DNA from: Mikania micrantha
Taxonomy: Eukaryota; Streptophyta; Magnoliopsida; Asterales; Asteraceae
Assembly (NCBI GenBank): GCA_009363875.1
Contig: CM018697.1
Coordinates: forward strand, 51,415,484-51,479,483
Direction of reading: 5' to 3'
Length of the DNA: 64,000 nucleotides
In this document: in pieces, positions 1 to 11,502 of the stretch
How positions within the stretch are numbered: position 1 is the first letter of the stretch
Layout: every line of letters starts with the position of its first letter
The notes under the pieces: model-generated
What the model was told of the DNA's origin: nothing
Databases searched by the model: none
Seen by the model: the letters and a program-made list of their open reading frames with translations, nothing else
Program-made: the position numbers and the translations under genes

Positions 1-1630
1 TAAATGCATAAACTGAAAGCACGTGGGGTTTATGATTTGATGTACTGATAGGCCGACTTTACAAAGTTTATAGACTATTGATGATTGCTTTGAATGTCTG
101 AATTGTGGGATCCAGTTTAGAAAACTAGTTAAGCGATACACATTTTTTGACTCAAATCAGACATACACCTGTAATCATAGGATCTTATGGTGTTTCCAAT
201 GATTCGTAAATTCAAGTCTGTACACGTGCCATATTGCTTTGTAAAGACCTAGCTAAAGCCATCCATTCAGATGAAAATGATTGAATCACATAAAAATAAA
301 AGTGATTCCGACTCTGTACACGTGCCATATTGCTGGGTTGCGGCCTAGCTGAAGCCGTCCATTTGGATAGAACAAGTTGATCTTGTCAACACAGTTCTGC
401 ATACGTGTCGTATTACTTTGTAAAGACCTAGCTGTAGCCGTTCATGAGAATGTGTTGAACTTGAGAAACAAATCAAAAAGAAAAATACAAAAAAGAAAAA
501 TACAAAAAGAAAATAAATTGGAACCTTAATAAATTATGATGCTATGTATTAAGTTATGCAGAGATGAGTTATAAACTGATTCTGACCTATATTACTTTAC
601 TATCTTGAGTAACTCTGTCAGAAAACATGGGTGATCATTAACTAATATAGAAATAAGGTATTGTCAGATTTAAAGTGGACAAGTATATCAGTAATTGTTT
701 CATAATTCATATGTGTCAGAAGTATAAACATTCATGAATGCTAATTTGATGTGACCTGGTGCATATGTCATTTTCTTGAAAGACTACTCACAAAAATATG
801 TGTTTTGATTGTTTTAGTTTTAGTTGTATAGTTGTTTGCTTATCAGAAAAATACAAAAAGATTTTCAATTTCAAATTGTTTTAAATGATCATTTGTTTGT
901 TCGGTTATTCAATCTCATCTTACCCAATCACCAAACCAGACAAATCTTCATTATGATACTCTCTTTTATGGTCAAAATGTCTAATCTGAAAATAAGTTGT
1001 GTTTTGGGTGCTAAATCTCATTCGCCCGAATGAGTCTTGAGTATGACTCAACCAAGCGAATAAACTTATTCATGCGAATGGATCATTCGGTTGAAATTGC
1101 TTCATGCGAATAGCTCATTCGGGTTTTCCGGCCGAATGAGTTCCCCTATTTATTGAAGGTCTTTTGGCCGAATGGGTCATTCGAATCAGTTTTGTCATTC
1201 GCCCACACTGTGTGAACCCCTCTTTCGCCCAAAGCACATATATGTTCATCTTCTTCATTTGGCACCATCAATACGACCTATACTCATCATATTTCACATT
1301 TTGGTTGTTTCAGGTACTGTTGGGATCAAGATCTCTCAATTTTGAGCATAGATTGACTAAGAATAGTTCGAATTTTTAGGGTTTTAGGGTTCAAACCTGA
1401 GTCAGTCAAATAACCAGTCAAAATAAACACTAATACACTTGAAACTAGTTCTAAAACCTTAATCGGACCCTTCTGAACTAAATGTTACCTTCTGAACTAA
1501 ATGTTACCTTAATCGGTCGACCGAATGAAGTTCATTCACATCACAGGGTCAAACGAATGAGGGGATTCAACCGTATGAGAGCCTTTCAGTCAAAGGGTGG
1601 GCCGAATGAGGTCATTCGGGCCATCTGATC
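1..1630 (+). other. Non-coding internal spacer of a copia-like retroelement
   Basis: No convincing coding sequence is visible. The stretch holds an imperfect tandem repeat near its start, an A-rich block of repeated agaaaaatacaaa words around 465-520, and from about 1020 onward many CGAATG/CATTCG words. The same words recur in the LTR at 4989-5723, so I read the spacer as the internal part of the same element, between its lost pol and its 3' ORF. The short ORFs inside (824-1033, 1164-1379) have no recognisable domain. The 5' LTR and pol are not in the window. Confidence 0.5.
221..450 (+). repeat. Degenerate tandem repeat, three units of about 85-96 bp
   Basis: Three copies of a unit starting TACACGTGCCATATTGCT and continuing through a CCTAGCTxxAGCC block begin near 221, 317 and 402. 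The third copy is the most diverged (ATACGTGTCGTATTACT). Each unit starts with a CACGTG or ACGTG core, a G-box-like word. The repeat lies in retroelement spacer DNA. Confidence 0.6.
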
Positions 1631-1720
1631 ATGCGAATGAATGGGTTCAACCGAATTACTCCATTCGTGTGTCATTCGGATGTTACCATTCATTTGGCCA
1701 TCTTTTTCATTCGTCTGAGT
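1021..1720 (+). repeat. CGAATG/CATTCG motif-rich DNA, internal part of copia-like element
   Basis: Two clusters, about 1021-1200 and 1520-1720, contain numerous copies of CGAATG or its complement CATTCG in both orientations, often as GCCGAATGAG or ATTCGG. The spacing is irregular, so this is not a simple tandem repeat. The same word is dense in the element's 3' LTR (5152-5290). Several words sit in a TGACTCA context, a GCN4/bZIP-like core. Confidence 0.65.
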
Positions 1721-4700
1721 ATCATTCGGATTTTGTTGGTTCATTCCCATCATTTGAACACTTGTGTTAAAAAATTTTATTTTGGTCCATTGTCAACTGA
1801 ACTGAAGGTTGTTCCCAAGAACAACATCTGTGCACATCTTGATGTTACCACGACGAATGCCAGACATTTTACTGAGATTCTCACATTCTTGAGACGATCC
1901 AGGATATTCACAGCCAATTCTTTTGTTCATGTGCCATACTTATCTCTTCAGAGAGATTTCTGGAGCTCAGCTAATATTGATTGTGAGGAAGAGCCTTCGG
2001 TTATCAGAGTGAAGGTTAGAGGACAAGATGTTGTTGTCTCTGCTGAGCATATCAGACGGGTCTGTGGATTTCAAGACTCACCAGATCATCCCATCACTCT
2101 TGATAGATATCATGTTCGTGGATGTTTCATGAGCTGCAACTATGATGGAGATCTGGAAGCTGGAGTGCTGAACAAGGCCTTTCTATGCCCGTAGTTCAAG
2201 TATCTATGCCATGTTCTTATTCACTGTCTAGGATCAAGGCGTGGTGGATTTGATGATATGAGAGAGACACTCTAGTGTGCTTTTGTTGCTATGGTGCTGA
2301 ACATACCGTTCAACTTCTCAGAGATGGTGTCTACACACATGAAGGAGAACGAGTATCTGAAGGGTGAAAAGAAGTTTTTTATGTACCCGAGGTTTCTACT
2401 GACGATCTTCGATGCTCAAGTGCCAAATCTACCCGAGGCCAACTCAGATATCATTAGACTAGAGCAAATGACTGATATGAACCTCAAAAGGGTTCTCTCA
2501 TATCGGGGAAAGGAAAGGAAGCCTCCTACTCGTCGTCTGTTCAGCCACTTCCTCAATCCTGACTATGTTGCAACCATTGAGAGGAGGTGGAGACATGAGG
2601 ATTTAGATTCTGATCAAGAGGACATTGTTGTTCCAGGATGTGATGATGGTGATACTGATGGTGATGTTGGTGGTGGTGCTATTGTTGCTGGAGATGTTGA
2701 TGTTAGTACTGGTTCTGGTGTGAGTGTTGGCGCTGATGTTGGTGACAGTGTGCAGACTGTTGATGCTGGTGCTGGTGATCTTAGTGTGGGAGGTGGTACT
2801 ACTTCTGCTGATGAGGGGGAGAATCTTGATATGGAGGATGTTGAAGGTGATGATGATGATGCCACTTATGAAATTGATTTAGAGGACACTGAGACTGCTG
2901 TTGTGACTACGTGTTTCAGATCTCAAGTAGTTTTTCTTAAGACAAGGACTAGTGAGCAGGCTTTTGTAGATGTGGAGGAGATTCAGGATCCGTCTTTTAT
3001 TCCAGATTTTGATTTACAACCTATCCCTCATAGTTTTACTACATCTACTGCTACTAAGACTTCCTCCCCTCCAGCCAAGAGACAGAAGAGGGCAAAATTT
3101 GTTTTACAGAGACAGTAAGAGTCGGTTTCTGTTGCAGCAACCACTGCTACATCTGCCTCCTCTAGTCCTTCTACCACACGGTCTGAGTCATACACTAAGA
3201 CTGCTTCAGTTGCTGATCAGCTTATCACGCTGAACAGCCTAGTTCTTCGGTTGATTGAGAAGAGGCATGAATAGGATCAGACTATTTCTCAGCTTACACA
3301 GAGGGTCAATGAGCAGGATGCTCAGTTGATACAGGCTGCTGATCAGAGGGCCGATTTGAGAGCCAGATCTGCTGATTTGGAGGAATGACTGCTCAAGTCT
3401 ATGGACAAGCACAATCAGCTAGCCTTGATTGTTGTTGGATTCAACGACAGGATCCTAGCTCTTTAGGCTGAAAACTTGCGTGTTGCTGAGCAAGTTGAAA
3501 GCCTTAAGGATTCCACTCCGAGGATTGAGGCCTCTGAGCCTGTCTCCGATGATTCAAACAAGGAAGATGAAGAGGAAGAGGAAGACGAGGAAGAGTCTGA
3601 TGAGGAGAAGGTGGATTATGATGGTACTAATGATGATGATGATTCTCGTGATGATGATGGTGCTGGGAGTGGCTCTGCAAATTCCTCTAGTTCAGGAGAG
3701 TAGTCCTCACCCATCAAGATCAGATCCAAGACCAGGCTTGATAGAGCTACCAAGCCGCCTTAGAATCAAGCAAAAGAGCCTAAGGCCACTGAAGAGTTTG
3801 ATGCTATGCCTGTGAGACGTCTTCTGGATGAAAAGTTGACGATGATACTAGATGCTCAAGGAATTGTTCAACACTCTATCAGCTACAATAAAGATGAAGG
3901 CGAGATCATCCACTTCCTCTCTAAATAACATATTGTAGAGTTTTTCAAGCTGAATCCGGATGAAGTAGTGTTGGATGACGATACTGTTCCCATTTCTGAT
4001 CTTCCTACTCAAGAAGCTTTCGATGATATTGATGAGGTGATTCTGGAAGATATTACTGATGAAGAGAGCACAAAGTACACTTCAACTGAAGAGGAGCTGC
4101 CTACATTTGCTGATCTATTCGGTCTACATACTAAGGATGAACTGAAGAGAAAGATAGACGAGAAGGTCAGCGGCAGCGAGTCTTCAGCGGATGACATTCA
4201 AAAGAGGAAAGAAGAATGGGCAACCTATTGGGAGGTGCTGAAGAAAGAAAGTGTTCCACCTATGCCAACTCCGCACACCAAAGTGTATAGGACCAAAAGA
4301 TATACATCGCGTGGTCAGATTCTGATTTGGGCATACTTTCATGACTTCTGCTGTTATGCAGTAAAGAGAGAGAAAGGGATCCAGTACTTCCGTTTTCCTC
4401 ATGACTTCAAGACGTTGCCAGGATTTGAAGTCAACTAGTTTGCACGTCTGAAGATGTTGTACTGTGAGGATTCCGGGATGTCCTCCTGGTTTGCGACGCA
4501 AATCCAGTTCGAGTACAGGAAAAGATGGGTGAATTTCAAGCCACAACAACCGGAACGTTACCATCAACCGGAGAACGATGCTAACACCCAAAGACATAAA
4601 GTGATCCTAAAGTGGCTACCTCCTAATGTCATGAAGAAGATTCCTTTACGGAAGATGCGTTAAGACATTTCAGACAGCTTCAGATGGTGGTATTATGACA

Positions 4701-4945
4701 GGAGAACTGCTAAGGCAGTGATGGTGCAGTGTAAGGAAAACACATGGGATACCATACGTATTTTTGATCCCATGTGGCTGACAAATCTGTCACTAGAAGA
4801 TGTGAAGACTTTATATAGATGTCAGATTTTATTTGAGATTGGAGATATGGAGCAGGCTCTACAGTTTAAGAGAGTCATCGGCCATGCTTCGCGTTTGATA
4901 TTCATGTCGGCTATGACTGAAAAGCTCTTTCAGAAAAGTTTTTGA
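1631..4945 (+). pseudogene. Decayed 3' ORF of a copia-like (SIRE-type) retroelement, uncharacterised protein
   Basis: One long reading frame of about 1,100 codons, broken by eleven in-frame stops (2192, 2273, 3116, 3272, 3386, 3464, 3701, 3761, 3926, 4436, 4661) before a terminal TGA at 4943. All fragments stay in the same frame, so no net frameshift has occurred. The N-terminal part (about 1770-2530) holds the blocks SFVHVPYLSLQRDFW, IRRVCGFQD and MVLNIPFNFSEM. From memory these resemble an uncharacterised protein family found in Asteraceae LTR elements with FW-type N-terminal blocks; I cannot name a function. The middle is acidic and low in complexity (Asp/Gly/Val-rich about 2615-2870; Glu/Asp-rich about 3560-3670), with a probable coiled coil at 3200-3500. 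The C-terminal part (3968-4940) is again globular-looking. A polypurine tract and LTR follow at once, so this is a 3' accessory ORF rather than gag-pol. The true start codon is uncertain; 1631 is only the first ATG of the open stretch. Confidence 0.7.
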
Positions 4946-4975
4946 AGACCGGTGCTGACAAGTAGAGAACTAGGT

Positions 4976-4988
4976 CCAAGGGGGAGTT
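4976..4988 (+). other. Polypurine tract of the copia-like element
   Basis: The run AAGGGGGAGTT lies directly before the TGTTGG start of the 3' LTR, the normal place for the plus-strand primer. It begins about 30 bp after the stop codon of the upstream ORF. Confidence 0.75.
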
Positions 4989-5723
4989 TGTTGGTGCATG
5001 TAACGTCCCTAGTTCTGTATTTTGTATGACTTTGATTGTATAAAGTTTATATCAGTAATGAAATCGACTTTTTTGTATTGTTCGTATATGTTTAATTGAG
5101 TTTAATATGTTTAACTATGTTTGACTTTGACTTTGTCTATTTTACAGACCCATTTGAGCGAATGGTACTTACGAATGAGTCCATTCGCATGAATGAATGA
5201 CTAACAAATGACTAAGGCGAACGAATGAGTCACTCGCATGACTCATTCAGTTGAGCCTTCGCCCGAATGAGTGTTTCGCACAGCTCATTCGGCCGACTGA
5301 ATTCATCCTATATATAGACCAGCAAACATAATGGTTTACATCACTTCTCTGACCCCTGAACATTCCTTGTCATACTCCTAGGGTTTTGAGCTGCCATCCC
5401 CTCTCCATCTTCGTCTTCTCACCCTGTGGTGTTCGATTTTGATCAAAACGTTGACTCCACATCATCAGATTGCCACGGGTCTTGGTGATTTAGACTGTAA
5501 AACCCTTGAATAGGATTCCACACTATTCAAAGGCCTGCTTAGCAAAATCCGCAAGGAACCGAGTGGTTTCCAAGGTTTTAATAGGTCCTATAGCAACACT
5601 TGTTCAGTCGCAAAATATTCTAGAGTGTACACAAGTTGAACAATTGTAAATGTTTTAACTGTGAAACACTTGTTCACTTGCTATTGTTAAATTACATCAA
5701 AATACTACGTGTGAGTAACAACA
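4989..5723 (+). mobile_element. 3' LTR of a copia-like retrotransposon (about 735 bp)
   Basis: Starts TGTTGGTGCATG after the polypurine tract and is proposed to end at ...GAGTAACAACA, so the ends are TGTTG...CAACA, a 5-bp inverted terminal repeat. A TATA box (CCTATATATAGACC) lies near 5308, followed by a pyrimidine-rich leader. A CGAATG/CATTCG cluster fills 5152-5290. A 3'-splice-site-like TTTTACAG sits at 5141-5148 just before that cluster. The right end is set only by the terminal CA and the inverted repeat, since no 5' LTR is available for comparison. Confidence 0.65.
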
Positions 5724-5912
5724 TCATTTGTATACACTGTTAACTGAATAATAATATGTTCTATATTTAGAATATAAATATGTTAGTATCTCATAATGAA
5801 CAGGTTAATAAACATCAAATTAAATGTGATATATTACAAATTAATTTTGGATATAACATCTATCCTTACTAAACTCTTATCATGTTCTTCATCTTGTAAT
5901 ATCATCTTCGTT
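5724..5912. other. AT-rich spacer, nothing recognised
   Basis: AT-rich DNA between the copia-like LTR and the minus-strand remnant. I see no gene, repeat or element end in it. Confidence 0.4.
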
Positions 5913-6676
5913 TTAATCTTTAAAGCTTGGTGCAATATCATATTCTTCATCTTGTAAACTCTTATCAACATCTAAAACAAGATCAATGTCTTCTTGATCT
6001 TCAAAATTAAATTGTAATTCAGCATCATCTAAACCTACAAGAGCTTCAATCATCATATTTTCTTCTTGAATAATCATCAAATCTTCTTCTTTAACTATCT
6101 CTTTTCCTTTTTCATTTGTAGTTCTGATGGCTCCCCCTGTGTTAAAGCTTGAGCTATAATAGATACATCTTTGTTCACAGTCTTGGGTTCATTACCAAAA
6201 GGACCACTTGCAGGATCATCATTGTTATCATCATCTCTATACTTCTCAAATGGTCTAGTTGCTTCAGCTCTATAGGAAATCTCCCCTGACCTGAAGAATT
6301 TCCTAGTGGATCTCTTAAGAGCTTCAAATTATGGTCTAGTTGCTTCAATTGTAGGTTTTAATAAACTAAGTTGATCTTTTAGAGGGATAATCAAAGATGA
6401 TTTCTTATTCAACTTCTCAACTTGGACTTCTAACTCATTAACACGACCATTAAGTTGAACATTTACCGATTGGAGTTCAAAAACTTGAGATTGTAAAATT
6501 AGTTATGAGCAGACTGGGTTGCAAAACTGTCTATAAAGATGTTATCAAAATCAGGAGTTGATGATGATGGTAGAATAGGTGGATTTGAAAAAGTGGAAAT
6601 TGAAGGAATAGGAATACAAGTATGTGAAAGAGATGGTAATGAAGAAGATGATGGAGCAGTAACACGTAAAGTGGAA
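5913..6676 (-). pseudogene. Decayed minus-strand ORF with coiled coil and acidic C-terminus, probably retroelement-derived
   Basis: Read on the minus strand, three pieces of clearly protein-like sequence appear in different frames. First comes a Ser/Pro-rich linker (about 6676-6520, e.g. PSISTFSNPPILPSSS). Next is a heptad-like coiled coil (about 6495-6345, NELEVQVEKLNKKSS), then a segment with KRSTRKFFRSGEISYRAEA (about 6325-6260). The last piece is an acidic tail rich in Glu, Asp and Leu ending at TAA 5915-5913. Frameshifts near 6150 and 6500 and a TAA near 6331 break it. Its composition resembles the accessory ORF at 1631-4945, so a retroelement accessory ORF is likely, but I recognise no named family. 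The 5' end is probably cut off by the LTR-like start at 6677. Confidence 0.5.
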
Positions 6677-7679
6677 TGTAACAGCTGTACATATTCAAAG
6701 TGTGATCATAAATGTTATGCAAACACAGTTCATGTCGGCAAACAATCATAGTATCATTGAACAATCATTTCTATGTTTTAGGAATTCTATCGTGAGTGAT
6801 TAGGTATAAACATTTTTATCTATAGTCAAATACGCTATGTAATAACACTATTGTAATATAACAAAACAGTGGTGGGCTAGCGGATGATAAGGCAGGTAGC
6901 CGTACTCTACATGTGTCCTATACATAAACTGTGTTCGGTGTATTGGGATAGTGTTAGTACATAATGTACAGACAAATATTAAAACAAATAAACTATTTAT
7001 ACAAAATCGTAACACGTAAGCAAGACTCGGTATCATTATGGGTGACGATCCATAAAGATATCTATGTTGAACTTATAGATACGAGTGAACTTTAATAACT
7101 ACAAAATGTGTGAAATATTATTATTTATTTTTACAATTTTGAAACTCGTCAAATATAACTCAAATGATACAACAAAGCTATTTATAACGACAACGTAACG
7201 TTTACGTATTTTACGTGACGTAACGAGTAAATGTGAAACCGAACGATCCCGAACACGTGGGAAATCACTCAGGATATTTAAAAGGTAAAAATCTCATTTA
7301 ATGCTCCCAACCACCAGCATTTAGTTTCCTCACTCTCACTCAAAATCAAATCACTCTCTCTCTACGTTCTCTCTCTAGAAGTTCACAAGTGATCTTTCTC
7401 GTTTCATGACGAAATGGTGAGATCTTGGTGTCTAAGGAAGGCTTTCGAGGTCTACATTGCATTAGTATCAGGATCGGGGCTGAAAATATCCAGATTGGTT
7501 CAGGTTTGTGCTTGAACATACGAGATTATCGGGTTTTCTTAAAACCTTGATCACCTTCCACTTTAACTTGGGATTTGAGACCTTTATTGCTGAAAGATGA
7601 ACACCAAACTGACTTGGAACCACATGATAGACCTTGGATTATGTATCTGGAAGTTGGCTAGGTTGAATTTGGAGGATGG

Positions 7680-7945
7680 GATTAGTATCGACGGGCTGAA
7701 CATGAAGATGGGTAGTATCGACAGAAGAACAACATGTGTTGTTCTTGTGTCGATATTAATAAGTTCGACAAAGCCAAAACCGACCAAGTACCTTTCCAAA
7801 CTACTAATATCAACACCTCCAATCATGACCAGGCCAATTTCCATCGATATTGTCGAGTTCGGAGCTGGAATGATCGATATTAAGCTCCCATCGATTGAGT
7901 ATCGATGGGCTACATTCCCATTCAGTCGAACATATCATCGATACT
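7680..7945 (+). repeat. TATCGAT motif array in LTR K
   Basis: About nine copies of TATCGAT or close variants (ATCGAC, ATCGATA, GTCGATA) in 265 bp, irregularly spaced and in both orientations. The array occupies the same relative place as the CGAACC and TTCGGCC arrays in the other LTRs. Confidence 0.6.
7716..7755. repeat. 40-bp quasi-palindrome inside the TATCGAT array
   Basis: Outer arms TATCGACA and TGTCGATA (8 bp), one G/G mismatch, then inner arms AAGAACAACA and TGTTGTTCTT (10 bp) around a 2-bp TG centre. All but the one position pair. Confidence 0.8.
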
Positions 7946-8172
7946 AAGCATCCAGGAGGACTGTTAACCTTTGGATATTTCCAGAAACACTTACTATAAC
8001 ATGATCCAAGAAAACCCTTAGCCGATTTCTAGGTACTAAGAAAACCCTTTTAACCACTCAAGCTTAGTCACAATGGTTTATAACTTGAGTTGACATGATT
8101 TAAAGTTATCTTGAGGACCTAACAAGTACATCATGAACAATAAATTAACAATATCATTCTTATAACCTAGAA

Positions 8173-8204
8173 TACACCATGCATGGGTTTTCATGCATGG
8201 TGTA
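8173..8204. repeat. Perfect 13-bp inverted repeat with RY (CATGCATG) core
   Basis: Arms TACACCATGCATG and CATGCATGGTGTA around a 6-nt GGTTTT loop. Each arm contains CATGCATG, the RY/Sph element recognised by plant B3-domain factors. It lies in unassigned DNA near the right end of LTR K. Confidence 0.8.
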
Positions 8205-10622
8205 ATAGATTACGTTTTTATGATTCATCAAATGAACATAGATTAAAGGTTATAAACATGTAACCCTTGAAAGCTGTAAACTTTAAAATGCTAACATAAA
8301 GAATTATGGACTAAGATTAGGATGGTTATAAAAACCAAATCACTAAAACATTTTTAAACAAGTAAGCATACTCGACATAAAGTACTTAACAACAAATAAA
8401 CAAAAGCTTACCAATGTATGAATTACGTTAACACAATTAGGGATTTGATTATAATTGTAACATCTGTGCCGGAAGAGTAACTGGAACAGTGACCTGCACA
8501 GTAACTTGCACAGTAACTCAGGTACAAACTATGTGTAATATTTGTATGCTATTATCATGTAATGCTTGACACAGGCCTATTACGCTATCATTTCATAAAC
8601 ATGATTCAAACTCACCGTCTAACAGTCAGAAACATGTCTGACAATACAAGATTATCACATGAATGCTTATTAGGATTCTATATTGTATAAACGTACGTGA
8701 GGATTTACAGAACAAACACAACAACGGATGTCGTTACGTGAATGCCAAACTGACGGATTATTCGTATAGGTGACGATCTGTAGTAATAAATCTGAAATTT
8801 TAACGTTCTAAATGATGTCCAATAATTAGAAAACCATATTGAAAAGTGTAGTTATCGTCGTATTCGTAGGGGTGACGATTCGAACGAATAAGCGCAATGA
8901 CTATACGATTCGATTTAAACGGTAAATGAAATATTTCTGAAAATTTAAATAAACAGGAGATATTTAGTTAATTTACTAGGAATTACCACCTAAAATAAAT
9001 TTACACACATTAGTTTTGAAAACCTAGACATTTCGTACGAAAACGAAACGAAACCGACGTTCTACGCGAAACCGAGCGAGACCGAACAGACCCGAACATA
9101 ACCGGGTATTTTGAAGTCATTTAATGTGGCATTTATGGTCACAAATACCTCCACCAACCAACCATTTCACCCATTTTCGTTCTCTCTCTACTTTCTCTCT
9201 CTGAAACCCCAAGCTTCATCCCCCTCATTTCTCCATGAAATCAAGCAATCTTGGTGTCAAAACGATCACTACAACTTGTAGAACACTAAAGTACAGCTGA
9301 TCTAAGATTTGAACCAGTCAATTTGATGTAAAAACGAGTTTTCTTTTCGGTTTTAGTGTTTTCAAAACCCTATGTTCGAACCTCATTGAAATTGGTCCTA
9401 CAACCTTCAAGACCCTAGGGAAACACCACAAAACACACTTACGATGAAGTAGAAACACCCTATACATCTTGGGTTAACCCTTAGGTTGGAGCAGCAAAAT
9501 TCAAGGTTCGAGCGGCTGAATGGCCAAGCCATCAGATGGCTGAAAGACCATAGGTCGAATGGCCATCCTTAAGGCCGAACGAATAGCAGGCCACCCTCCC
9601 TTCGGCTGAAGTAGCCATGCGCCTGCATTAGTTGGCCCAAGCCTTCTTCGGTCCAAACTCATTCGCACCACCCACTTTCGGCTAAGCTGGTTCGGTCCAA
9701 CGCACTCTCGGTCGGATGAGTTTCAACCGGCCAGCTGATTCGGTCAAGGCCCCACTCGCATGCCTCCTTCCCCTTTCGGCCACACTAATTCGGCCAGGGC
9801 CCCTTCGTGTAACAACAGTGTTGAAACCGGTGCCGGAACAGTGATCGCAACAGTAACATGAACAGTAAACAGACACAAACTATACACATTCCATTCTAAT
9901 TCATGTTCATATTGATAGTCAAGTCATTTCACATTATCAAACAACAGACTTATAAACATTTGGCAGAAACTAAGTACATAACAATGGTTCTTGAGTCAGG
10001 TAATTATCTGGCGACACTGAACCATCATGAGTTATTGGATAGTGTCTATTAGGATAGCACGTATGCGAGGCTAATCAAAACAATACAATAACAGTTGTTG
10101 TTACGGAATGTTAAACCGACGGACTGTTCGTATAGGTGACGATCTGTACGAATGGATCTGACAGTTTAATGATCTGAAACGATGATTGTAAATTAGACAA
10201 CAAAATCAGAAAGTGAAACGTACGATCGTGTTCGTACAGTTAGCGCTCTGTACGAAGACGCGCGTAAGTGACGTTTTCTGACGAAACGAAAGACGACTCG
10301 AACGATAATAATTATAAGGAAATAAAATATTTCCTGTTTTACAATTTTGAAACTCATCATAGTTATAATTAAGGCAAAACTATTTTTATTTTGGACGCGT
10401 ATATTATAATACGCGAATAAATAATAGAACGCGTAATATTTATGGGTTTCGATAAATAAATTAGGAAAAGAATAACATTTAATGTCATTACTAGAAATAA
10501 CCACTTCCCAAACACATAAAATATAACCTTTTATTTTGATTTCGTAATTATACGCGTTACGATCCGGAAACGCGTCGGAGACGAAAACCGAGCAACCGAA
10601 ACGAACCCGAATACCCTCGGGG

Positions 10623-10725
10623 TATATAAACGTTGAAAGAACACCTTTCTTTCATTTTTACACATTCTACTCTCTCTCTAGCTCACTCTCCCGTTTTCTC
10701 TCTCTCTCTCTAAAATATCACTTTC
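10623..10725 (+). promoter_or_regulatory. TATA box and pyrimidine patch of LTR F
   Basis: TATATAAA at 10623-10630 follows CCCTCGGGG. About 45 bp downstream a CT-rich tract (TCTCTCTCTAGCTCACTCTC and further CT repeats) resembles the Y-patch of plant core promoters. The same arrangement recurs in LTR A and, with weaker TATA boxes, in E, G, H, I and D. Confidence 0.65.
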
Positions 10726-11053
10726 AATCTTCAAGATCTCACACGTTTGGAGACGAAATCGGGTGTTCTTGGTGTCCACGCGTAGCTAGGAACGAGCTCT
10801 ACAAGGTAGTACAATCGATCGGAAGCTTTGGCCACTGAAATTTAAGGTATGTAGCTTGAAACTTATGATAAAATAGGGTTTTCTCAATTGTTGTTGAACA
10901 CACACGTGAAACCGGCCCTAGGACACCATTTTCAAATACCTCCCCACTATAAACTTGCAGGCGTGTATTCTTGACATGGGAAGCCATCTGAGACTGCTCG
11001 GTTTGATGTAGAAGAAGACGACCATGAACAGGTTCGTGGGGGCTGCATATGGC

Positions 11054-11434
11054 CGAACCCTCATGCATGGTGACGAACCTGTGCAGTGTTAGCGAACCCT
11101 GCGTGAACCTTCCCGAACCCTGCCATGTTTCACCTACCACCGAACCTATTAACTCTAGGAACGAACTATGCTGCCACCTCACGCACCGAACTCTCGGCGA
11201 ACCAACCCCTGCCGAACCCTTCTGAGATCTCACGAGTTATTTTAGATAACGAACCCTTTCATGCAGTAACAGGGACGAACCCTTAAAGTACTAACGAACC
11301 CTTTTGGTCACGAACCTTGGGTTCGTGAGGAAGTGGGAGACGAACCTTGTTGATCTACAAACCCAAGTCATGTTAGCCGAACCATGCAAAGGTGGCGAAC
11401 CCATGGCCTTGGCCGAACCTTGGCTCACCGAACT
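11054..11434 (+). repeat. CGAACC motif array of LTR F
   Basis: Nineteen CGAAC (or TGAAC) words, nearly all followed by C or T and all on the plus strand, in 380 bp. Spacing is irregular (10 to 37 bp), averaging about 21 bp. The sequence between the words is not repeated, so this is not a minisatellite. The complement reads GGTTCG. An antisense ORF (11233-10799) overlaps but shows no domain. Confidence 0.85.
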
Positions 11435-11502
11435 CTAAGGTTCGCTGGTTTAAAAACCCAGCAATGAACGTGGATCAAATTAGTGTAGGCAAGCACCATC
11501 CT

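Larger units (their letters stand above)
6677..8455 (+). mobile_element. Partial, diverged Tekay-like LTR (K)
   Basis: Begins with TGTAACAGCTG, like the TGTAACA starts of the LTRs further right. It keeps their order of landmarks: a GGTGACGATC word (7041-7050), a run of CGAAC/ACGT words, a TATTTAAA box near 7273, a pyrimidine patch (CTCTCTCTC, about 7352-7378), the phrase 'cttggtgtc' (7425), then a motif array, here TATCGAT (7680-7945). It lacks the later LTR parts. Its right end coincides with the start of LTR E at 8456, so the rest may lie beyond the window, displaced by that insertion. The left boundary is inferred only from TGTAACA and the expected spacing. Confidence 0.45.

Noticed and set aside
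2614..2865. Ser/Pro/Thr-rich minus-strand ORF
   Set aside because: Shadow of the acidic Asp/Gly/Val-rich segment of the plus-strand pseudogene.
11054..11434. Cluster of tRNA-like Pol III promoters on the minus strand
   Set aside because: GGTTCG is present but is mostly followed by G or T rather than A. No A box, cloverleaf or T-run terminator was seen.
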